64,000 nucleotides of DNA from Nansenia antarctica. Lineage: Eukaryota > Chordata > Actinopteri > Argentiniformes > Microstomatidae. The stretch lies in assembly GCA_963989245.1 (NCBI GenBank), contig OZ022342.1:4578543-4642542 (forward strand), given 5' to 3'. Position numbers and translations under genes: made by a program. Each line of letters starts with the position of its first letter. Position 1 is the stretch's first letter. Positions 59,001-64,000 of this stretch are shown here, piece after piece. Below the pieces are notes generated by a model, which saw only the letters and a program-made list of their open reading frames with translations, was not told the DNA's origin and did no database searches.

Positions 59001-62000
59001 TTTCTCCCTTTGTTGAAGTTTCAGCTGTTGTCCCTTGCCCAGCTGTTGAAGGTCCCTGTGTTGTTGTGGTTAATGTCGTGGGTTTGGATGTTGTGACTAC
59101 TTTCCCTGTCGTTACTTTGCTTTCTGTTGATTGTTTTCCTGTTGAGGTTGTAGTTTCACCAATGACAGTGGTAGATGATGTTGTTGGGCCTGTGGTTTCT
59201 TGTTTTGGAGACTTGGTTGTTGAGGAACCAATGGTCGCTGTTGTTGTTTCTCCCTTTGTTGAAGTTCCAGCTGTTGTCCCTTGCCCAGCTGTTGAAGGTC
59301 CCTGTGTTGTTGTGGTTAATGTCGTGGGTTTGGATGTTGTGACTACTTTCCCTGTTGTTACTTTGCTTTCTGTTGATTGTTTTCCTGTTGAGGTTGTAGT
59401 TTCACCAATGACAGTGGTAGATGATGTTGTTGGGCCCGTGGTTTCTTGTTTTGGAGACTTGGTTGTTGAGGAACCAATGGTCGCTGTTGTTGTTTCTCCC
59501 TTTGTTGAAGTTTCAGCTGTTGTCCCTTGCCCAGCTGTTGAAGGTCCCTGTGTTGTTGTGGTTAATGTCGTGGGTTTGGATGTTGTGACTACTTTCCCTG
59601 TCGTTACTTTGCTTTCTGTTGATTGTTTTCCTGTTGAGGTTGTAGTTTCACCAATGACAGTGGTAGATGATGTTGTTGGGCCTGTGGTTTCTTGTTTTGG
59701 AGACTTGGTTGTTGAGGAACCAATGGTCGCTGTTGTTGGTTCTCCCTTTGTTGAAGTTCCAGCTGTTGTCCCTTGCCCAGCTGTTGAAGGTCCCTGTGTT
59801 GATGTGGTTAATGTCGTGGGTTTGGATGTTGTGACTACTTTCCCTGTTGTTACTTTGCTTTCTGTTGATTGTTTTCCTGTTGAGGTTGTAGTTTCACCAA
59901 TGACAGTGGTAGATGATGTTGTTGGGCCCGTGGTTTCTTGTTTTGGAGACTTGGTTGTTGAGGAACCAATGGTCGCTGTTGTTGTTTCTCCCTTTGTTGA
60001 AGTTTCAGATGTTGTCCCTTGCCCAGCTGTTGTCCCTTGCCCAGCTGTTGTCCCTTGCCCAGCTGTTGTCCCTTGCCCAGCTGTTGAGGGTCCCTGTGTT
60101 GTTGTGGTTAATGTCGTGGGTTTGGATGTTGTGACTACTTTCCCTGTTGTTACTTTGCTTTCTGTTGATTGTTTTCCTGTTGAGGTTGTAGTTTCACCAA
60201 TTACAGTGGTAGATGATGTTGTTGGGCCTGTGGTTTCTTGTTTTGGAGACTTGGTTGTTGAGGAACCAATGGTCGCTGTTGTTGTTTCTCCCTTTGTTGA
60301 AGTTTCAGCTGTTGTCCCTTGCCCAGCTGTTGAAGGTCCCTGTGTTGTTGTGGTTAATGTCGTGGGTTTGGATGTTGTGACTACTTTCCCTGTCGTTACT
60401 TTGCTTTCTGTTGATTGTTTTCCTGTTGAGGTTGTAGTTTCACCAATTACAGTGGTAGATGATGTTGTTGGGCCTGTGGTTTCTTGTTTTGGAGACTTGG
60501 TTGTTGAGGAACCAATGGTCGCTGTTGTTGTTTCTCCCTTTGTTGAAGTTTCAGATGTTGTCCCTTGCCCAGCTGTTGTCCCTTGCCCAGCTGTTGTCCC
60601 TTGCCCAGCTGTTGTCCCTTGCCCAGCTGTTGAGGGTCCCTGTGTTGTTGTGGTTAATGTCGTGGGTTTGGATGTTGTGACTACTTTCCCTGTCGTTACT
60701 TTGCTTTCTGTTGATTGTTTTCCTGTTGAGGTTGTAGTTTCACCAATTACAGTGGTAGATGATGTTGTTGGGCCTGTGGTTTCTTGTTTTGGAGACTTGG
60801 TTGTTGAGGAACCAATGGTCGCTGTTGTTGTTTCTCCCTTTGTTGAAGTTTCAGCTGTTGTCCCTTGCCCAGCTGTTGAAGGTCCCTGTGTTGTTGTGGT
60901 TAATGTCGTGGGTTTGGATGTTGTGACTACTTTCCCTGTTGTTACTTTGCTTTCTGTTGATTGTTTTCCTGTTGAGGTTGTAGTTTCACCAATTACAGTG
61001 GTAGATGATGTTGTTGGGCCTGTGGTTTCTTGTTTTGGAGACTTGGTTGTTGAGGAACCAATGGTCGCTGTTGTTGTTTCTCCCTTTGTTGAAGTTTCAG
61101 ATGTTGTCCCTTGCCCAGCTGTTGTCCCTTGCCCAGCTGTTGTCCCTTGCCCAGCTGTTGTCCCTTGCCCAGCTGTTGAGGGTCCCTGTGTTGTTGTGGT
61201 TAATGTCGTGGGTTTGGATGTTGTGACTACTTTCCCTGTTGTTACTTTGCTTTCTGTTGATTGTTTTCCCGTTGAGGTTGTAGTTTCACCAATTACAGTG
61301 GTAGATGATGTTGTTGGGCCTGTGGTTTCTTGTTTTGGAGACTTGGTTGTTGAGGAACCAATGGTCGCTGTTGTTGTTTCTCCCTTTGTTGAAGTTTCAG
61401 ATGTTGTCCCTTGCCCAGCTGTTGTCCCTTGCCCAGCTGTTGTCCCTTGCCCAGATGTTGTCCCTTGCCCAGCTGTTGTCCCTTGCCCAGCTGTTGAAGG
61501 TCCCTGTGTTGTTGTGGTTAATGTCGTGGGTTTGGATGTTGTGACAACTTTCCCTGTTGTTACCTTGCTTTCTGTTGATTGTTTTCCTGTTGAGGTTGTA
61601 GTTTCACCAATGACAGTGGTAGATGATGTTGTTGGGCCTGTGGTTTCTTGTTTTGGAGACTTGGTTGTTGAGGAACCAATGGTCGCCGTTGTTGTTTCTC
61701 CCTTTGTTGAAGTTTCAGCTGTTGTCCCTTGCCCAGCTGTTGAGGGTCCCTGTGTTGTTGTAGGAAATGTTGCTGTGACGGTAGGTAGCGTCTGTGTAAG
61801 TGCTGAAATGGCGGTAGTTGCTTTGGACGTTGTGACCACTGGCCCTGTTGTCACTGTACTTCTTGAGGTTGTAGTTTCACCAATGACAGTGGTAGATGAT
61901 GTTGTTGGGCCTGTGGTTTCTTCTTTTGGAGACTTGGTTGTTGAGGAACCAATGGTCGCTGTTGTTGTTTCTCCCTTTGTTGTCCCTTGTCCAGCTGTTG

Positions 62001-63874
62001 AAGGTCCCTGTGTTGTTGTGGTTAATGTCGTGGGTTTGGATGTTGTGACTACTTTCCCTGTTGTTACTTTGCTTTCTGTTGATTGTTTTCCTGTTGAGGT
62101 TGTAGTTTCACCAATGACAGTGGTAGATGATGTTGTTGGGCCTGTGGTTTCTTGTTTTGGAGACTTGGTTGTTGAGGAACCAATGGTCGCTGTTGTTGTT
62201 TCTACAACCTGGGACATTGTGAAAGGCTTTGTTGTTGTTACTATCGTTGCTGTGACGATGGGTTGCTGTGTTGTTGTGGTGAAAGTCATGGGTGTGGATG
62301 TTTTAACCACTGGCCCTGTTGTCACTGTACTTGTTGAGGGTCGTGCTGTTGAGGTCGTAGTTTCAACAATTACCATGGTAGATGCTGTAATGGTCGCTGT
62401 TGTCGCTTCTCCCTTTGTTGAAGTTTCAGTTGTTGTCCCCTGCCCAGCTGTTGAGCGTCCCTGTGTTGTTGCGGTCACTGTAGTGGGTTTGGACGTTGTG
62501 ACCACTTGCCCTGTTGTTGCATTACTTGTTGTTGAGGGCTGTCCTGTTGTGCCTTCTGTAATGGGAGTTGTAACACTGGGTCCTAGTGTTGTATTACTTG
62601 TAATTGTTGTCTCTGTTGTCAACGGTGTTGATTCTGTATTCAATTAAAGAACATCATCATTTGACTGTTCCATTAACATAGGTTTATCAATTACTATTAC
62701 ATACTATTCAAAACAGTTGACATGTTACTCTTAACAGTTAACATGTTTACCAAAACCAATCTTTATTTAATTTTTATTTTTTTATCACAAGTCAGAAAGT
62801 TTTGAATACATAGCACATCATGCAAATCACTGCACATCATGCAAATCAGTGCATCTAAACAGTATAAACGATTATTTCCATCAAGAGTGTCCCTCTGGCT
62901 CATTTCCATATTCATGGTTCTGTGTTAATTCTACTTCAGGATGTCTACTTAATTGTGTGCAATCGGTTCGATTCCTGCCGGGGACATATCCTGCATGTCA
63001 TCCCTCCTCTCTCTCTCACCCATCCTTCCTGTCTAAATCTCTACTATATCTGGCAATAAAATGAAAAATATGAGTGGGACTGCCCCACTCAGAAAAAAAA
63101 TAAGAGAGTCTCTGCTTACCAGGCGTAGTGAAGATGAAGACGGTTGTAGGCGTTGCAGTGGTAGATCCCACTGTTGTGGTTTCTCTGCCAGTTGTTGTCA
63201 TTAAAGGGGATGTTGGTATCGGTGCAATTGTGGTTGTTGGACAAGGGTATATTTTCCTAAGAATGGTTCCGTCCTCACCGCAAACAGCCGTTATGCAGAT
63301 ACTATACCCATCTGTTGTATTGTATATGGTTGATCCATAGGGGTATTTTCTACCATTGAACAGGCATGTGCAGGCTGCAAAGAAAGTATTTCTTAATTCA
63401 GGGTTCACTGTTCAATATGTATTGTAACTTGTATGTAACTTTTTAATCTGAGGAAGTCATCCTTACCATTCACGTCAAAGCTGCAGCTGATCCCAGTCAT
63501 AGTACAATAGCTTTAAAAAAAAAAAAAAAGAAGAAGAAGAAAATAAACATAATGATTGTACGGTAATATTTACAATTCTGTACAACTTTTTTGTACAGAA
63601 CAACACCATTTTGTTGAATGTTAGGGAAATGGTGTGGGATGCACTTTATTGTGGAAACTTTAGAAAAAATGCCTTATACAGTAGTAGTGCAGTAGACAGT
63701 GGATCAAATGGTTTTAAACTCACCATATCTGGCAGTTTTGTGTCGATGGAACCTTTTCTCCCGTCTCGTAGTGGTTTCCTGAGTTGTCATAGCAACCACA
63801 TTCTTCCCTGTCCACACATTTCATTGTGGCCTCGTTTAAGAAGGGCTGGGTAGGAGGACATTGTGGATAGCAAC
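43311..63874 (-). CDS. Secreted gel-forming mucin, MUC5/MUC2 type, 3' part (22 exons)
   Basis: Polymeric secreted mucin. Exons in transcription order: 63724-63874, 63467-63510, 63120-63374, 51081-62633, 50760-50977, 50256-50427, 49878-50125, 49478-49661, 48963-49194, 48198-48370, 47752-47821, 47448-47563, 47146-47177, 46530-46698, 46250-46354, 45694-45734, 45359-45484, 45064-45201, 44840-44968, 44380-44419, 43976-44096, 43311-43518 (TAA). The sum is 14,525 bp and every GT-AG junction keeps phase, giving about 4,840 aa. Domains: end of D3 with its Cys-rich tail (CGCYDNSGNHYETGEKVPST), a short Thr-rich lead-in, the giant Ser/Thr exon, a Cys-rich linker, D4 (VWD-C8-TIL), VWC-like modules and the C-terminal cystine knot used for dimerisation. 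The 5' D1-D2-D'-D3 exons lie beyond the window. Convergence with tollip parallels mammalian MUC5B-TOLLIP. Oddities: no CysD module in the window, GESH instead of GDPH in D4, and a QRRRRR C-terminus. Confidence 0.93.
43526..43558. repeat. (CA)n microsatellite next to the last mucin exon
   Basis: About 16 CA units starting 8 bp from the acceptor of exon 43311-43518. On the mucin strand the tract is (TG)n followed by AGCAG|, so it takes the place of a normal polypyrimidine tract. Confidence 0.9.
45816..46229. mobile_element. hAT-like non-autonomous element, copy 2
   Basis: Reverse-orientation copy of 5528-5911, from CAGGGTATATACAGGAATC to GCGGATACCCTG, with a duplicated terminal GATACCCTG. It lies in the mucin intron between 46250 and 45734, ending 20 bp from the donor of exon 46250-46354. 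Confidence 0.78.
47913..48162. mobile_element. Palindromic MITE family A, copy 4
   Basis: Termini CGTGAGCTTAGAAGTATATG and AATGCTAACGTCACG, flanked by ACAT at 47909-47912 and 48163-48166. It lies in the mucin intron between exons 48198-48370 and 47752-47821. Confidence 0.85.
48198..50427 (-). other. Mucin D4 assembly (VWD and C8 coding exons)
   Basis: Exons 50256-50427 and 49878-50125 carry the Cys-rich lead (CCFHYECEC) and the start of VWD (CNGWGESHFLTFDSQYYSFR). Exon 49478-49661 completes the VWD with NTEGQCG. Exon 48963-49194 holds CDNSKTNDCRLPNG plus a small Pro/Thr insert. Exon 48198-48370 is the C8 module (VFDKCHSVVSPHAYIQACKD, CSSLEAYASACSSAGVCINW). TIL-like sequence follows in 47752-47821 and 47448-47563 (CFCEEGTVLYS). 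The usual GDPH tetrapeptide after GW is GESH here. Confidence 0.85.
48403..48692 (-). mobile_element. tRNA-derived SINE in a mucin intron
   Basis: Full-length uninterrupted relative of the SINE at 20132-20549, from CTTATATAGCATAGTGCC to GCGCCACAGCCACCCCC. It starts about 33 bp from the exon boundary at 48370. Confidence 0.78.
50629..50735. mobile_element. Fragment of the TTAA-flanked element
   Basis: Shares GGACCCTCCTTTCA and GTTCTAGTGTTAA with 21609-21891; truncated on one side. It lies in the mucin intron 50428-50759, ending 24 bp from an exon. Confidence 0.6.
51081..62633 (-). repeat. Mucin Ser/Thr exon: 82-aa tandem array with nested 6-aa minisatellite
   Basis: One 11,553-bp exon, phase 1 in and phase 1 out, encoding 3,850 full codons with no stop. 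A recurring anchor (GATGATGTTGTTGGGCC on the + strand) falls at 51675, 51957, 52221, 52467 and onward to 61623: 38 anchors, 37 intervals. Every interval is 246 + 18k bp. The 246-bp core encodes 82 residues, about 52% Ser/Thr, about 5% Pro, 7 Lys, no Cys. The 18-bp part encodes AGQGTT and occurs 1-5 times per unit. Degenerate flanking units sit at about 51411, 61895 and 62127, and the N-terminal end (62127-62633) is non-repetitive Thr-rich sequence with two N-glycan sequons (NTT, NAT). Dense O-glycosylation is expected from the mucin family. Most units differ at only a few positions, implying recent homogenisation. Confidence 0.96.
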
Positions 63875-64000
63875 CTGTGTGTAAGACACACGATAGTCAA
63901 TACAGTATGCACGTTTAGGTCTCGTTGAAGATCGCAAAAAGAGTCGTCATCATCACTGAGGTAGCTCAGACACAGTCAGGGACATTTGATCATATAATCA

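Noticed and set aside
51675..61623. CRISPR-like regular array
   Set aside because: The repeats are contiguous coding units in a eukaryotic mucin. There are no unique spacers and no cas genes.

Overview
This is a 64-kb piece of a ray-finned (teleost) fish nuclear genome. The genes are split by GT-AG introns (one GC-AG). Intergenic and intronic DNA is packed with fish-type repeats: Tc1-like elements, hAT/PIF/piggyBac-like MITEs, L2-type LINE tails ending in (ATTC)n, tRNA-derived SINEs and long CT/CA/TA microsatellites. The species cannot be named from sequence alone.

Layout. (1) 1-14.4 kb, + strand: the 3' part of celf1, an RNA-binding splicing/decay factor, with six coding exons at 1989-7921 followed by a long AT-rich 3' UTR. 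(2) 14.4-17.9 kb: intergenic repeats, including a Tc1 copy with a MITE nested inside it. (3) 17.9-25.1 kb, +: complete mrpl21 (mitochondrial ribosomal protein L21), seven exons, 209 aa. (4) 25.45-27.18 kb, +: complete four-exon Ras-like small GTPase of the RERG/RASL type, 245 aa. (5) 27.2-32.8 kb: repeats, among them a 1.56-kb fold-back element. (6) 32.87-38.8 kb, +: complete tollip, six exons, 281 aa. (7) 40.35-42.88 kb: a 5'-truncated L2-type LINE with an internal RT deletion. (8) 43.31-63.87 kb, - strand: the 3' two thirds of a giant gel-forming mucin (MUC5/MUC2 type). I resolve 22 exons whose phases all agree, giving about 4,840 residues in the window. The 5' D1-D2-D'-D3 part lies beyond position 64000.

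The most striking feature is the mucin central exon (51081-62633, 11,553 bp). It is one open frame built from 38 near-identical 246-bp (82-aa) units. Each unit carries an inner 18-bp (6-aa) minisatellite of 1 to 5 copies, so the array varies at two nested scales. Tract length is linked to a single Ser/Ala substitution beside it. The D4 domain of this mucin also lacks the GDPH self-cleavage motif. The tail-to-tail arrangement of tollip and the mucin matches the mammalian TOLLIP-MUC5B neighbourhood and supports a MUC5-class assignment.

The five genes have no shared pathway that the sequence shows; they are ordinary neighbours. TOLLIP (innate signalling, endosomal sorting) and the secreted mucin both serve epithelial defence, but their linkage is ancient synteny, not an operon. 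A second theme is mobile-element activity. A palindromic MITE family with exact 4-bp target duplications occurs four times, a palindromic element carries telomere-like repeats, and several element ends lie within about 15-60 bp of splice sites.
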